Shown here piece by piece: positions 25,890-35,039 of a stretch of DNA of 64,000 nt. Numbering within the stretch: the first letter of the stretch is position 1; each line of letters starts with the position of its first letter. The stretch comes from Streptomyces qinzhouensis (lineage in GTDB: Bacteria > Actinomycetota > Actinomycetes > Streptomycetales > Streptomycetaceae). The DNA lies in NCBI RefSeq assembly GCF_007856155.1, contig NZ_CP042266.1, positions 1,674,001-1,738,000 on the forward strand, in the 5' to 3' direction. The translations under genes were made by a program, and so were the position numbers. The notes beneath the pieces were generated by a model, which had not been told where the DNA came from, ran no database searches, and saw only the letters and a list, made by a program, of their open reading frames with translations.

Positions 25890-26678
25890 TCAACTCCCGG
25901 CCGTCGCGGGGGCGGTGGGGGCGCTGACGTCGTACCGCCGGGCCTTTGGTTCGGCCTTCATCAGCGCGATCAGTGCCCGGGCCTTCTGCTCGCCCTCCTC
26001 GGGGCTGCCCCAGACGACGGTCCGGCCCCGCGTCAACTCTGCGGTCATGTCGTCGTACGAACGGACCACCAGGGCGCGGAGTTCGGTCCCGGTCCTCGGG
26101 GGCAGTTCCCGCCGGACCCGGACCGCCTCGGCGATGAGCCGGTCGGCGTCGAACCGTCGCAGACCGGGCGATCCGGAGGTGTCCAGCCTCAGCCTCGGTA
26201 CGGCGCCGGGGGCCCGGTCGACGGTGGCGAACCGGACGCCGTCCTCGTCCACTTCGACGAAACGGGCGCCCTGCTCCAGCACCAGGACGGGTCGCCGCTC
26301 GGTGACCTCCAGGGTGATCCCGTCGGGCCAGGAGCGGGAGACGTCGACCGTGTCGATCCGGGGCAGGGCGGCCTTCAGCCGGGCCTCGACGTCATCGGTG
26401 TCGACGGAGACCAGGGGTTCGCCCATCGGCACCCGGGCGGCGTCAACGACCTGGCGGGGCGTCAGAACGCGGGTGCCGCTCGCCGAGACCTCGGCGACCC
26501 GGAACCAGGAGGATCCGTACAGCGCCCACAGGATCCCGGCGGTCAGTGCCAGCACCGCCAGGGTGATCAGCAGGGTCCGCGGACCGCCGGGGATCCGGGC
26601 CGTCCGGCGGGTCGCCGGGGCCGACGGCCCCGGCGAGGGTTTGCGCACCCCGCGCTCGGCGGTGCTCGATCCGGCCAC
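25890..26678 (-). CDS. ftsQ: Cell-division protein FtsQ/DivIB
   Basis: 262 aa bitopic membrane protein of the divisome. A basic cytoplasmic N-terminus (residues 1-33) precedes one helix at about 34-53 (RTLLITLAVLALTAGILWALYG). A POTRA domain begins WFRVAEVSASGTRVLTPRQV (residues 58-77), then the beta domain with ITLEVTERRPVLVLE. It joins FtsL and its partner in activating FtsW/FtsI. The start is GTG at 26678. It lies 75 bp after murG, with no murC between them as there is in mycobacteria. The extracellular C-terminus is Ala/Thr-rich and ends at residue 262. Confidence 0.94.
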   Translation of the reverse strand: MAGSSTAERGVRKPSPGPSAPATRRTARIPGGPRTLLITLAVLALTAGILWALYGSSWFRVAEVSASGTRVLTPRQVVDAARVPMGEPLVSVDTDDVEARLKAALPRIDTVDVSRSWPDGITLEVTERRPVLVLEQGARFVEVDEDGVRFATVDRAPGAVPRLRLDTSGSPGLRRFDADRLIAEAVRVRRELPPRTGTELRALVVRSYDDMTAELTRGRTVVWGSPEEGEQKARALIALMKAEPKARRYDVSAPTAPATAGS

Positions 26679-26753
26679 GCTCCCGGTCTCCTTCCGGCTG
26701 GGTCGCTTCTTACGGATCTCGCCTGCCGTGCCCGGGCCCGGCGGGGCCGGGGC

Positions 26754-27842
26754 TCAGCGGCGGGCCGCGATCGCCTCGTACACCATGCCGACGAGAAGGT
26801 CGTCGGCGTCCCTGCGGCCGAACTCGGCGGCCGCCCGGGACATCTCGTACAGGCGGTGCGGATCGGCCAGCACCGGAAGGACGTTGTTCTGGACCCACTG
26901 AGGGGTCAGTTCCGCGTCGTCGACCAGCAGTCCGCCACCGGCCTTGACCACCGGCTGGGCGTTCAGCCGCTGTTCACCGTTGCCGATCGGCAGCGGGACA
27001 TAGGCGGCGGGGAGCCCGACGGCGGAGAGTTCGGCGACGGTCATCGCGCCCGCGCGGCAGAGCATCATGTCGGCCGCGGCGTAGGCGAGGTCCATCCGGT
27101 CCACGTACGGTACCGGGATGTACGGCGGCATTCCGGGCATGTTCTCGGCGCGCGGCAGTTCGTTCTTGGGGCCGACGGCGTGCAGGATCTGGATCCCGGA
27201 GCGCTGAAGCACCGGGGCGGCCTGCTGGACCACCTCGTTGAGCCGGCGTGCGCCCTGGGAACCGCCGGAGACCAGCAGGGTCGGAAGCTCGGGGTCCAGA
27301 TGGAACGCAGCGCGCGCCTCGGGGCGCACGCGGGCGCGGTCGAGGGTGGCGATGGAGTGCCGGAGCGGAATGCCGATATAGCGGGAGTTGCGCAGCTTGC
27401 TGTCCGGAGTGGCGACGGCGACCCCGGCCGCGTACCGCGAGCCGATCTTGTTGGCGAGACCGGGCCGGGCGTTGGCCTCGTGGACGACGATGGGCACCCC
27501 GAGCCGTTTGGCGGCGAGATAGGCCGGCAGCGCGACATAGCCGCCGAAGCCCACGACGCAGTCGGCCTCGGCGCGCTCCAGGATCTGCTCGGCGGCCTTG
27601 ATGGTGCCGCGCAGACGCCCGGGGACGGTGATCAGTTCCGGGGTCGGCTTCCGGGGCAGCGGTACGGCGGGGATCAGCGCCAGCTCGTAACCGCGCTCGG
27701 GGACGAGCCTGGTCTCCAGACCGCGCTCCGTGCCCAGTGCCGTGATGCCCACGGTGGGGTCCTGCCTGCGCAGGGCGTCCGCGAGGGCGAGCGCGGGCTC
27801 GATGTGGCCGGCGGTCCCCCCACCGGCGAGTACGACATGCAC
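26754..27842 (-). CDS. murG: UDP-GlcNAc:undecaprenyl-PP-MurNAc-pentapeptide transferase
   Basis: 362 aa GT-B glycosyltransferase that makes lipid II from lipid I at the inner face of the membrane. The N-terminal loop [16 protein letters not shown], the second [11 protein letters not shown] loop, [16 protein letters not shown] and [17 protein letters not shown] are all diagnostic. ATG 27842 starts six bp after the ftsW stop, and the first strand MHVVLAGGG begins at residue 1, fixing the start. It is part of the mur/fts operon. Confidence 0.97.
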   Translation of the reverse strand: MHVVLAGGGTAGHIEPALALADALRRQDPTVGITALGTERGLETRLVPERGYELALIPAVPLPRKPTPELITVPGRLRGTIKAAEQILERAEADCVVGFGGYVALPAYLAAKRLGVPIVVHEANARPGLANKIGSRYAAGVAVATPDSKLRNSRYIGIPLRHSIATLDRARVRPEARAAFHLDPELPTLLVSGGSQGARRLNEVVQQAAPVLQRSGIQILHAVGPKNELPRAENMPGMPPYIPVPYVDRMDLAYAAADMMLCRAGAMTVAELSAVGLPAAYVPLPIGNGEQRLNAQPVVKAGGGLLVDDAELTPQWVQNNVLPVLADPHRLYEMSRAAAEFGRRDADDLLVGMVYEAIAARR

Positions 27843-27848
27843 CGAAAT

Positions 27849-29264
27849 TCACCGCTCTCCGGACGGACGCCTGGTGACGCGCCGTCTCATCGTCTTCCAT
27901 CTCACGCCTGGCGTACGCACCGCCAGGGCCGCCTTCGCCGCGGGCTCCGCCCGTGCGAAGGCGATCAGCAGCCCGATCGCGAACATGGTCGGCAGCAGGG
28001 CCGACCCTCCGTACGAGAACAGCGGGAGCGGAACCCCGGCGATCGGCAGCAGTCCGAGCACCGCTCCGATGTTCACCACGGCCTGGGCCGTGATCCAGGT
28101 GGTCACACCTCCCGCGGCGAATCTCACGAAGGGGTCCTCCGTGCGTCCGGCCACGCGGATACCCGCATAGCCTAGAGCCGCGAACAGGGCGAGCACCGAC
28201 AGCGTCCCCGCCAGGCCCAGCTCCTCACCGGCGATGGCGAAGATGAAATCGGTATGCGGTTCCGGCAGTTGTCCCCATTTTTCCACACTGGCTCCGAGGC
28301 CGGAACCGAACCATCCGCCCGAAGCGAGGGCGTAGATGCCGTGGACGGCCTGCCAGCACTCGCCCTGGGGGCCGAGTTCGATGGCGCCGATGCACTCCAG
28401 CCGGGCCATCCGGTTCTCATTGGTCTTGATCAGCATGAAGCCGACCAGGGCCGAGACACCGAGCACTCCGGCGAAGAGCCGGGTCGGGGCGCCCGCCAGC
28501 CAGAGCAGGCCGAAGAGGATCGCGGCGAGGATGATCGCGGTCCCCATGTCCCCGCCGAGCATGATCAGGCCCAGCAGCAGAAAGGTGACCGGCACCAGCG
28601 GCACCAGCAGGTGCTTCCACTGGTTCAGCAGTTTTCGCTCATGTTTGCGGGAGAGCAGATCGGCGCCCCAGAGGATGAGTGCGAGCTTGCCGAACTCACT
28701 GGGCTGGAGCTGGAAGGAGCCGCCGATCGACAGCCAGTTCTGGTTGCCGCCGACCGACACCCCTATCCCGGGGATCTGCACCAGGATCATCAGGAAGACC
28801 GTCACCATCAGCAGCGGATAGGCCAGGGCCCGGAGAAGCTTCGGCGGCAGCCGGGAGGCGAGCAGCAGCAGTCCGGTGCCGATCAGGGCCGCCAGGAACT
28901 GCTTGCGGAAGAAGTACGAACTGGAGAGCGAGAGTTCCAGCGCTTTGATCATCGACGCGGAGTAGACCATCACCAGTCCGAGGACCGTGATCAGCAGACT
29001 GCTGCCGAGGATCAGGTAGTAGGCGGTCAGCGGCCGGTCCCAGGCCTTGCGGGCACGCTCGTACAGCTGCCGGATCCCTCGGCCGCGCGGCGGCCGGGGC
29101 GCACCGGCCGGGCGTCCGCCGCCCGCCCGGGGGACCCGCGGAGCGCCGGAGGCCTTTCCGGAGCCCCGTCCCTCTCCCCTGGTACGGCTGCGCAGCGCGC
29201 GGCCCGCGGCGAGGGCGGGCGCGGGCCCGTACCCGCGCAGCCGCGTCGTGTCCAGCATGCGCAT
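27849..29264 (-). CDS. ftsW: SEDS peptidoglycan glycosyltransferase FtsW
   Basis: 471 aa, about ten membrane helices, polymerising lipid II at the septum with FtsI. An Arg/Gly/Pro-rich cytoplasmic N-terminus of about 75 residues precedes the first helix (AYYLILGSSLLITVLG). Family motifs include NWLSIGGSFQLQPSEFGKLA, the Glu-Lys-bearing loop of the SEDS active side, and PEPHTDFIFAIAGEELG. ATG 29264 has GGAGGGG at 9 nt; the ATG two codons later is less well spaced. The tail RRRVTRRPSGER is cytoplasmic. A perfect 20-bp hairpin separates it from murD upstream. Confidence 0.95.
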   Translation of the reverse strand: MRMLDTTRLRGYGPAPALAAGRALRSRTRGEGRGSGKASGAPRVPRAGGGRPAGAPRPPRGRGIRQLYERARKAWDRPLTAYYLILGSSLLITVLGLVMVYSASMIKALELSLSSSYFFRKQFLAALIGTGLLLLASRLPPKLLRALAYPLLMVTVFLMILVQIPGIGVSVGGNQNWLSIGGSFQLQPSEFGKLALILWGADLLSRKHERKLLNQWKHLLVPLVPVTFLLLGLIMLGGDMGTAIILAAILFGLLWLAGAPTRLFAGVLGVSALVGFMLIKTNENRMARLECIGAIELGPQGECWQAVHGIYALASGGWFGSGLGASVEKWGQLPEPHTDFIFAIAGEELGLAGTLSVLALFAALGYAGIRVAGRTEDPFVRFAAGGVTTWITAQAVVNIGAVLGLLPIAGVPLPLFSYGGSALLPTMFAIGLLIAFARAEPAAKAALAVRTPGVRWKTMRRRVTRRPSGER

Positions 29265-29293
29265 CGGCGCTGTCCCCTCCAGTCGGGCCCGGC

Positions 29294-29337
29294 GCGCCGC
29301 GCGTGCGCCCCGGGAGTCCGGGGCGCACGCGCGGCGC
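29294..29337 (-). other. Perfect 20-bp hairpin between murD and ftsW
   Basis: Arms at 29294-29313 and 29318-29337 are exact complements with a 4-nt loop (GAGT). It begins 14 nt after the murD stop and ends about 30 nt before the ftsW start, with no U run after it. It could be an internal attenuator, an RNA-processing site or an mRNA stabiliser. Confidence 0.8.
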
Positions 29338-29351
29338 ACAGGTCGGGCCGG

Positions 29352-30773
29352 TCAGGCGCGCTCGGCGGCGAGGGTGCGGACCGCTTCCGCGAAGGCCTCG
29401 CCCCGCTTGTTGTAATTGACGAACATGTCCATCGAGGCACAGGCCGGGGCCAGCAGGACGGTGTCCCCCGGCCGGGCGAGCCGCGCCGCCTCACGGACCG
29501 CCGCCGCCATCGCCCCAGTGTCGGTCCGGTCGAGGTCCACGACCGGCACATCGGGGGCGTGTCGCGCGAGGGCTTCGGCGATCAGGGCCCGGTCGGCACC
29601 GATCAGCACCGCGCCGCGCAGCCTCCCGGCGGCCGTGGTCACCAGTTCGTCGAACGTGGCGCCCTTGGCGAGGCCGCCGGCGATCCACACGATCGGGTCA
29701 TAGGCGGCCAGTGAGGCCTCGGCCGCGTGGGTGTTGGTGGCCTTGGAGTCGTCGATATAGGCCACTTCGGCCACATCGGCAACCTTTTCGATCCGGTGCG
29801 GATCGGGCCGGAAGGCCCGCAGTCCGTCGCGGACCGCGCTCGCGGGGACACCGTAGGCGCGGGCCAGGGCGGCCGCCGCGAGGGCGTTGGCGATGTTGTG
29901 CGGGGCGGGCGGGTCGATATCGGCGACCTCGGCCAGCTCCTGGGCCTGCTGCTGCCGGTTCTCGACGAAGGCCCGGTCGACCAGGATGCCTTCGACGACC
30001 CCGAGCTGGGAGGGGCCGGGGGTGCCGAGGGTGAAGCCGACCGCCCGGCAGCCCTCGACCACATCGGCCTCGCGGACCAGGTCCTCGGTCGCCGGATCGG
30101 CCGTGTTGTAGACGCAGGCGACCGTGTTGCCCTCGTACACCCGGCCCTTGTCGGCGGCGTACGCCTTCATGGAACCGTGCCAGTCGAGATGGTCGGGCGC
30201 CAGATTGAGCACGGCGGCCGAGTGGGCGCGCAGCGAGGGCGCCCAGTGCAGCTGGTAGCTGGAGAGTTCGACGGCGAGCACGTCGTACGGCTCCTCCGCG
30301 AGGACCGCGTCGAGCAGGGAGACGCCGATGTTGCCGACGGCGGCCGTCCGCAGTCCGGCCGCCTCCAGGATGGCGGCGAGCATCCGGACCGTGGTGGTCT
30401 TGCCGTTGGTGCCGGTGACGGCGAGCCAGGGGGCCGCGTCCGCGCCTCTCAGCCGCCAGGCCAGCTCGACATCGCCCCAGATCTCGGTGCCCGCGGCGGC
30501 GGCCGCGGCGAACAGCGGCTTGTCGGGCCGCCAGCCGGGGGCGGTGACGATCAGCTCGGTGCCCTCGGGGAGGGTGTCCCCGTCACCGAGCCGGACCGTG
30601 ATGCCCTCGGCCGCCAGGGGGGCGGCCTGCTCCCGGGCGCGCTCGTCGTCGCCGTCGTTGACGACGGTGACGAGCGCCCCGAGCCCGTGCAGCACCCGGG
30701 CCGCCGGGATCCCGGAGACGCCGAGTCCGGCGACGGTGACCCGGCGGCCCGCGAGGTCCTCACGCGTACTCAC
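29352..30773 (-). CDS. murD: UDP-MurNAc-L-alanine:D-glutamate ligase
   Basis: 473 aa Mur ligase adding D-Glu to UDP-MurNAc-L-Ala. The N-terminal Rossmann-like domain starts [17 protein letters not shown], the ATP loop is [13 protein letters not shown], the central domain has [12 protein letters not shown], and the C-terminal domain has [15 protein letters not shown]. The GTG start at 30773 overlaps the mraY stop by 4 bp (GTGA). The open frame continues far upstream inside mraY, but the overlap start gives the family length and N-terminus. A strong hairpin follows the stop. Confidence 0.96.
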   Translation of the reverse strand: MSTREDLAGRRVTVAGLGVSGIPAARVLHGLGALVTVVNDGDDERAREQAAPLAAEGITVRLGDGDTLPEGTELIVTAPGWRPDKPLFAAAAAAGTEIWGDVELAWRLRGADAAPWLAVTGTNGKTTTVRMLAAILEAAGLRTAAVGNIGVSLLDAVLAEEPYDVLAVELSSYQLHWAPSLRAHSAAVLNLAPDHLDWHGSMKAYAADKGRVYEGNTVACVYNTADPATEDLVREADVVEGCRAVGFTLGTPGPSQLGVVEGILVDRAFVENRQQQAQELAEVADIDPPAPHNIANALAAAALARAYGVPASAVRDGLRAFRPDPHRIEKVADVAEVAYIDDSKATNTHAAEASLAAYDPIVWIAGGLAKGATFDELVTTAAGRLRGAVLIGADRALIAEALARHAPDVPVVDLDRTDTGAMAAAVREAARLARPGDTVLLAPACASMDMFVNYNKRGEAFAEAVRTLAAERA

Positions 30774-31840
30774 TTGTCCGCCGCCCAGCCCGCGTAGAAG
30801 AGTCCGAGACCGACGATCACGCACATGCCCTGGATGATCCAGAACCGGACCACCACAAGGACTTCGGACCACCCCTTGAGTTCGAAGTGGTGTTGCAGGG
30901 GGGCCATGCGGAAGACGCGCTTCCCGGTGAGCTTGAAGGAGCCGACCTGGATCACCACGGACATGGTGATCAGCACGAAGAGGCCGCCGAGGAGGGCGAG
31001 CAGCAGCTCGGTACGGGAGCAGATCGCCAGACCGGCCAGCGCGCCGCCGAGGGCGAGGGAGCCGGTATCGCCCATGAAGATCTTGGCGGGTGAGGTGTTC
31101 CACCACAGGAAGCCGAAGCAGGAGCCCATCAGGGCGGCGGCGACGACGGCGAGGTCGAGCGGATCGCGGACCTCGAAACAGGCGTCCGGATTGGTGAGGG
31201 TGGTGGCGTTGGCGCACGACTCCTGGAACTGCCAGAGGCCGATGAAGGTGTAAGCGCCGAAGACCATCACCGAGGCACCGGTGGCCAGACCGTCCAGACC
31301 GTCCGTCAGATTCACGCCGTTGGACATGGCGAGGATCATGAACAGCGCCCAGACCACGAACAGCACCGGGCCGATGGCCCAGCCGAAGTCCGTGATGAAG
31401 GAGAGCTTCTCGGAGGCCGGGGCGTTGCCGCGGGCGTCCTTGAACTGGAGCGCGAGGACCGCGAAGGCGATGCCCACGATGAGCTGCCCGGCCATCTTGG
31501 CCTTGGCCCGCAGACCGAGCGACCGCTGCTTGACGATCTTGATGTAGTCGTCGAGGAAGCCGACGAGCCCCATACCGGCCATCAGGAAGAGGACCAGCAC
31601 ACCGGAGTAGGTGACCTCACCGCCGGTGAAGACCTTGGCGAGCGCGTACGCGATGAGCGTGGCCAGGATGAAGGAGATACCGCCCATGGTGGGCGTCCCC
31701 TTCTTACTGCCGTGGGTACGCGGGCCGTCGTCCCGGATGAACTGCCCGTAGCCCTTGCGGGCCAGCAGTTTGATCAGCAGCGGCGTACCGACGAGGGTCA
31801 GGAAGAGGCCGATGGCCCCCGCGAAGAGGATCTGCCTCAT
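30770..31840 (-). CDS. mraY: Phospho-MurNAc-pentapeptide translocase
   Basis: 356 aa, ten membrane helices. It transfers phospho-MurNAc-pentapeptide to undecaprenyl phosphate, making lipid I. Catalytic motifs GFLDDYIKI and [13 protein letters not shown] supply the aspartates, KMAGQLIVG is also conserved, and the C-terminal half has [12 protein letters not shown] and [14 protein letters not shown] 31840 overlaps the murF stop by 4 bp (ATGA), and its own stop overlaps murD, so the three are likely translated together. Confidence 0.97.
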   Translation of the reverse strand: MRQILFAGAIGLFLTLVGTPLLIKLLARKGYGQFIRDDGPRTHGSKKGTPTMGGISFILATLIAYALAKVFTGGEVTYSGVLVLFLMAGMGLVGFLDDYIKIVKQRSLGLRAKAKMAGQLIVGIAFAVLALQFKDARGNAPASEKLSFITDFGWAIGPVLFVVWALFMILAMSNGVNLTDGLDGLATGASVMVFGAYTFIGLWQFQESCANATTLTNPDACFEVRDPLDLAVVAAALMGSCFGFLWWNTSPAKIFMGDTGSLALGGALAGLAICSRTELLLALLGGLFVLITMSVVIQVGSFKLTGKRVFRMAPLQHHFELKGWSEVLVVVRFWIIQGMCVIVGLGLFYAGWAADK

Positions 31841-33267
31841 CGACCGGCACCCCGCCCGTCCACGGCCACCGCCGCGTCATCGATCAGCGTCTGCGCGAGC
31901 CGTTCCAGACCGGCAGATCTGGACGCCTTCACCAGCACGACGTCTCCTGGGCGCAGCTCACTGCGCAACAGGTCGGCCGCCGCCTGTGCGTCGGACACGT
32001 GCACCGACTCCTCACCCCACGAACCCTCGTTATATGCGCCCAGTTGCAGCCAGGACGCTTCCCGGCCCCCGACTGCGACGAGCTTGCTGACGTTGAGCCG
32101 GACGGCTAGCCGTCCGACGGCGTCGTGCTCGGCGAGCGCCTCGTCACCGAGCTCCGCCATGAGACCGAGCACCGCCCATGTCCGTCCCCCCCGGCTCTGT
32201 GCGTCCTGTCCCATGGCGGCCAGCGCGCGCAGCGCCGCCCGCATGGACTCGGGGTTCGCGTTGTAGGCGTCGTTGACGATCGTCACGCCGTCCGGTCGCT
32301 CGGTGACCTCCATGCGCCAGCGGGAGAGGGTGCCGGCCTCGGAGAGCGCGCCGGCGATCTCGGAGACGGGCATGCCCAGCTCATGGGCGACGGCGGCCGC
32401 GGCGAGCGCGTTCGACACGTGGTGCTCACCGTACAGCCGCATGGTCACTTCGCCGCACCCGGTGGGGGTGTGAAGCGTGAAGGCGGGCCGACCTTGCCGG
32501 GTGAGCCGGACATTTTCGGCACGGACGGCGGCTTTCGGCGACTCTCCGAAGTACACGACGCGGGCGCGGGTCCGGTCGGCCATGGCCCGGACGAGGGGGT
32601 CGTCGGCGTTGAGGACGGCGACCCCGTCGGCGGGCAGGGCCTCGACGATCTCGCCCTTGGCCTCGGCGATCTTCTCCCGGCCGCCGAACTCGCCGATATG
32701 GGCGGTGCCGACGTTCAGGACGACGGAGATCCGCGGCGGCACCAGTTCGGCCAGATAGCGGATGTCGCCGACGTACCGGGCGCCCATCTCCAGGACGAGG
32801 TGCTCGGTGGTGGGGTCGGCGCGCAGCGCGGTCAGCGGCAGGCCGATCTCGTTGTTGAGATTGCCTTCCGGGTAGACCGTGGGGCCCTTACGCGCCAGCA
32901 GCTGGGCGATCAGGTCCTTGGTGCCGGTCTTGCCGACCGAGCCGGTGAGCGCGACGGTGGTGGCGCCGAGGCGTTCGACGACATGGCGGGCGAGGGCGCC
33001 CAGCGCGGCGGTGACATCGGGCACCACGATCGCGGGTACGCCGACGGGCCGGGTCGCCAGGACGGCGCGGGCGCCGTCGGCGACGGCCCGGGCGGCGTAG
33101 TCGTGGCCGTCCGTGGTCGCGCCCGCGAAGGCGGCGAACAGGGCGCCGGGGACGACGGCCCGGGAGTCGATCACGACGGGTCCGGTGACCGTGAGGTCCG
33201 GATCCGGTATGTCGTACGGCTGCCCGCCGACGACTGCGGCGATCTCGGTGAGGGAGAGGGTGATCAC
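31837..33267 (-). CDS. murF: UDP-MurNAc-tripeptide:D-Ala-D-Ala ligase
   Basis: 476 aa Mur ligase adding D-Ala-D-Ala to complete the pentapeptide. The ATP loop is [15 protein letters not shown], with [16 protein letters not shown] in the central domain and [15 protein letters not shown] in the C-terminal domain, all typical of MurF. GTG at 33267 ([15 protein letters not shown]) starts 4 bp after the murE stop; the frame is open upstream within murE but that part is not protein-like. Its stop overlaps the mraY start. Confidence 0.96.
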   Translation of the reverse strand: MITLSLTEIAAVVGGQPYDIPDPDLTVTGPVVIDSRAVVPGALFAAFAGATTDGHDYAARAVADGARAVLATRPVGVPAIVVPDVTAALGALARHVVERLGATTVALTGSVGKTGTKDLIAQLLARKGPTVYPEGNLNNEIGLPLTALRADPTTEHLVLEMGARYVGDIRYLAELVPPRISVVLNVGTAHIGEFGGREKIAEAKGEIVEALPADGVAVLNADDPLVRAMADRTRARVVYFGESPKAAVRAENVRLTRQGRPAFTLHTPTGCGEVTMRLYGEHHVSNALAAAAVAHELGMPVSEIAGALSEAGTLSRWRMEVTERPDGVTIVNDAYNANPESMRAALRALAAMGQDAQSRGGRTWAVLGLMAELGDEALAEHDAVGRLAVRLNVSKLVAVGGREASWLQLGAYNEGSWGEESVHVSDAQAAADLLRSELRPGDVVLVKASRSAGLERLAQTLIDDAAVAVDGRGAGR

Positions 33268-33271
33268 TGGG

Positions 33272-34984
33272 TCATCCCCGGGGGGTCTCGTGCGATGCGG
33301 CGGAGGTGGCGCGAATCGCGTCGCGCAGTACCACCCGGTCGTCGAAGGGGCGGACGACTCCGGCGGTGTCCTGGCCCTGCTCATGGCCCTTTCCGGCGAC
33401 CAGGACGGTGTCCCCGGGCTCGGCGCGGGCGACGGCGGCGGCGATGGCCGCGGCCCGGTCGGCCTCGACGAGGACCCGGCCGCGTTCATGGGCCGGGACC
33501 GAGGCGGCTCCGGAGAGCATGGTGGCGAGGATGGCCAGCGGGTCCTCGGAGCGCGGGTTGTCGGAGGTCAGGACGGCCGTGTCGGCGTAGCGGGCGGCGG
33601 CGGCGCCCATGGGGGCGCGTTTGGTGGTGTCGCGGTCGCCGCCGCAGCCGAGCACGATGTGCAGACTGCCCTTGGTGACCTTGCGCAGGGAGCGGAGTAC
33701 GGATTCGACGGCGTCGGTCTTGTGCGCGTAGTCGACGACGGCCAGATAAGGCTGTCCCTCGTCCACGCGCTCCAGCCGGCCGGGGACTCCGGGTACGGCG
33801 GCGACGCCGTCGGCGGCCGTCTGCGGGTCGATCCCGGCGGTGGCGAGGGTGACGACGGCGGCGAGGCTGTTGGCGACGTTGAAGGCGCCGGGCAGCGGCG
33901 CTGCGGCCGTGATGCGCCGCCCGTCGGGGGCCACGACGGTGAAGGCGGAGCGTACGGGGCCGAGTTCGACGTCCTCGGCGCGCCAGTCGGCGTCCGGATC
34001 GCCCTCGGCGGAGAAGGTGGTGACCGGTACGGTCGCCTCCGCGGCCAGCCTGCGGCCCCACTCGTCGTCGAGGTTGACCACGGCCCGGCGGCTGCGGGCG
34101 GGGGTGAACAGCGCCGCCTTCGCCCGGTAGTAGTCCTCCATGTCGGTGTGGAACTCCATGTGCTCCGGGCTGAGGTTGTTGAAGACGGCGACGTCGAAGA
34201 CGCAGCCGTCGACCCGGCCCAGGACGAGCGCGTGGCTGGAGACCTCCATGGCGACCGCTTCGACGCCGCGTTCGCGCATCACCGCGAAGAGCGCCTGGAG
34301 GTCGGTGGCCTCGGGGGTGGTGCGCTCCGACTTGACGCTCTCGCCGCCGATCCGGGTCTCGACCGTGCCGATCAGTCCGGCGCGGCGGCCGGCGGCCCGC
34401 AGACCGCCTTCGACGAGATAGACGGAGGTGGTCTTGCCGGAGGTGCCGGTGACCCCGATCCGGAGGAGACCCTCGCCGGGGTGCCCGTAGATCTCGGCGG
34501 CCAGGGCGCCCATCCGGGCGCGGGGGTCGTCCACGACGAGGGCGGGCAGCCCGGCCGCGGCGGCGCGGTCGGCGCCCGCCGGGTCGGTGAGGACGGCGAC
34601 GGCGCCCAGCGCGGCGGCCTGGCCGGCGAAGTCGGCGCCGTGGACGCGGGCGCCGGGCAGGGCGGCGTACAGATCGCCGGGGCGTACCGCGCGGGAGTCG
34701 TGGGTGATGCCGGTGACCTCGACGGGTGCCGCGCCCTGCGGGGCCTCGGGGGCGCTCACCCCCAGCCGGGCCGCCAGTTCCGCGAGGGGCGTGGGGCGGG
34801 TCCGGTCCGGACGGGGCGCTCCCGGCTGCGACGGCGGGGCGGCTTCGGACGGAGCGGGCCGGGCGGTGTTTCCGTACTGATCAGGGTGGGGCACGGCGGT
34901 GAGCGTACCGGGCGTGGTGCGCGCGGGGCCAAAAGAGGTCGGCCCGGATCCGTGGTTCCCGGGATCGGGGGTGATCGTCGTCAC
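33272..34984 (-). CDS. murE: UDP-MurNAc-dipeptide:diaminopimelate ligase
   Basis: 570 aa Mur ligase adding diaminopimelate to UDP-MurNAc-L-Ala-D-Glu. The first 63 residues or so are Pro/Gly-rich and low in complexity. The catalytic part begins near PTPLAELAARLGV. The ATP loop is VTGTSGKTTSVYLVE and the DAP-binding motif is DNPRSED. Streptomyces wall contains LL-DAP, so this motif does not by itself separate the isomers. The GTG at 34984 has GAGGAA at suitable spacing, but an internal GTG (VPHPDQYGNTARP) would remove about 30 residues and cannot be excluded. Confidence 0.94.
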   Translation of the reverse strand: MTTITPDPGNHGSGPTSFGPARTTPGTLTAVPHPDQYGNTARPAPSEAAPPSQPGAPRPDRTRPTPLAELAARLGVSAPEAPQGAAPVEVTGITHDSRAVRPGDLYAALPGARVHGADFAGQAAALGAVAVLTDPAGADRAAAAGLPALVVDDPRARMGALAAEIYGHPGEGLLRIGVTGTSGKTTSVYLVEGGLRAAGRRAGLIGTVETRIGGESVKSERTTPEATDLQALFAVMRERGVEAVAMEVSSHALVLGRVDGCVFDVAVFNNLSPEHMEFHTDMEDYYRAKAALFTPARSRRAVVNLDDEWGRRLAAEATVPVTTFSAEGDPDADWRAEDVELGPVRSAFTVVAPDGRRITAAAPLPGAFNVANSLAAVVTLATAGIDPQTAADGVAAVPGVPGRLERVDEGQPYLAVVDYAHKTDAVESVLRSLRKVTKGSLHIVLGCGGDRDTTKRAPMGAAAARYADTAVLTSDNPRSEDPLAILATMLSGAASVPAHERGRVLVEADRAAAIAAAVARAEPGDTVLVAGKGHEQGQDTAGVVRPFDDRVVLRDAIRATSAASHETPRG

Positions 34985-35039
34985 TGGTGGTTCCTCAGTT
35001 CGGGGTCCGGCGGACGGTGGCGCCGGGTGTGCGGTCCGG

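Noticed and set aside
25848..28175. Open frame of 775 codons antisense to ftsQ and murG
   Set aside because: It crosses two well-defined genes and their gap and has no domain signature.
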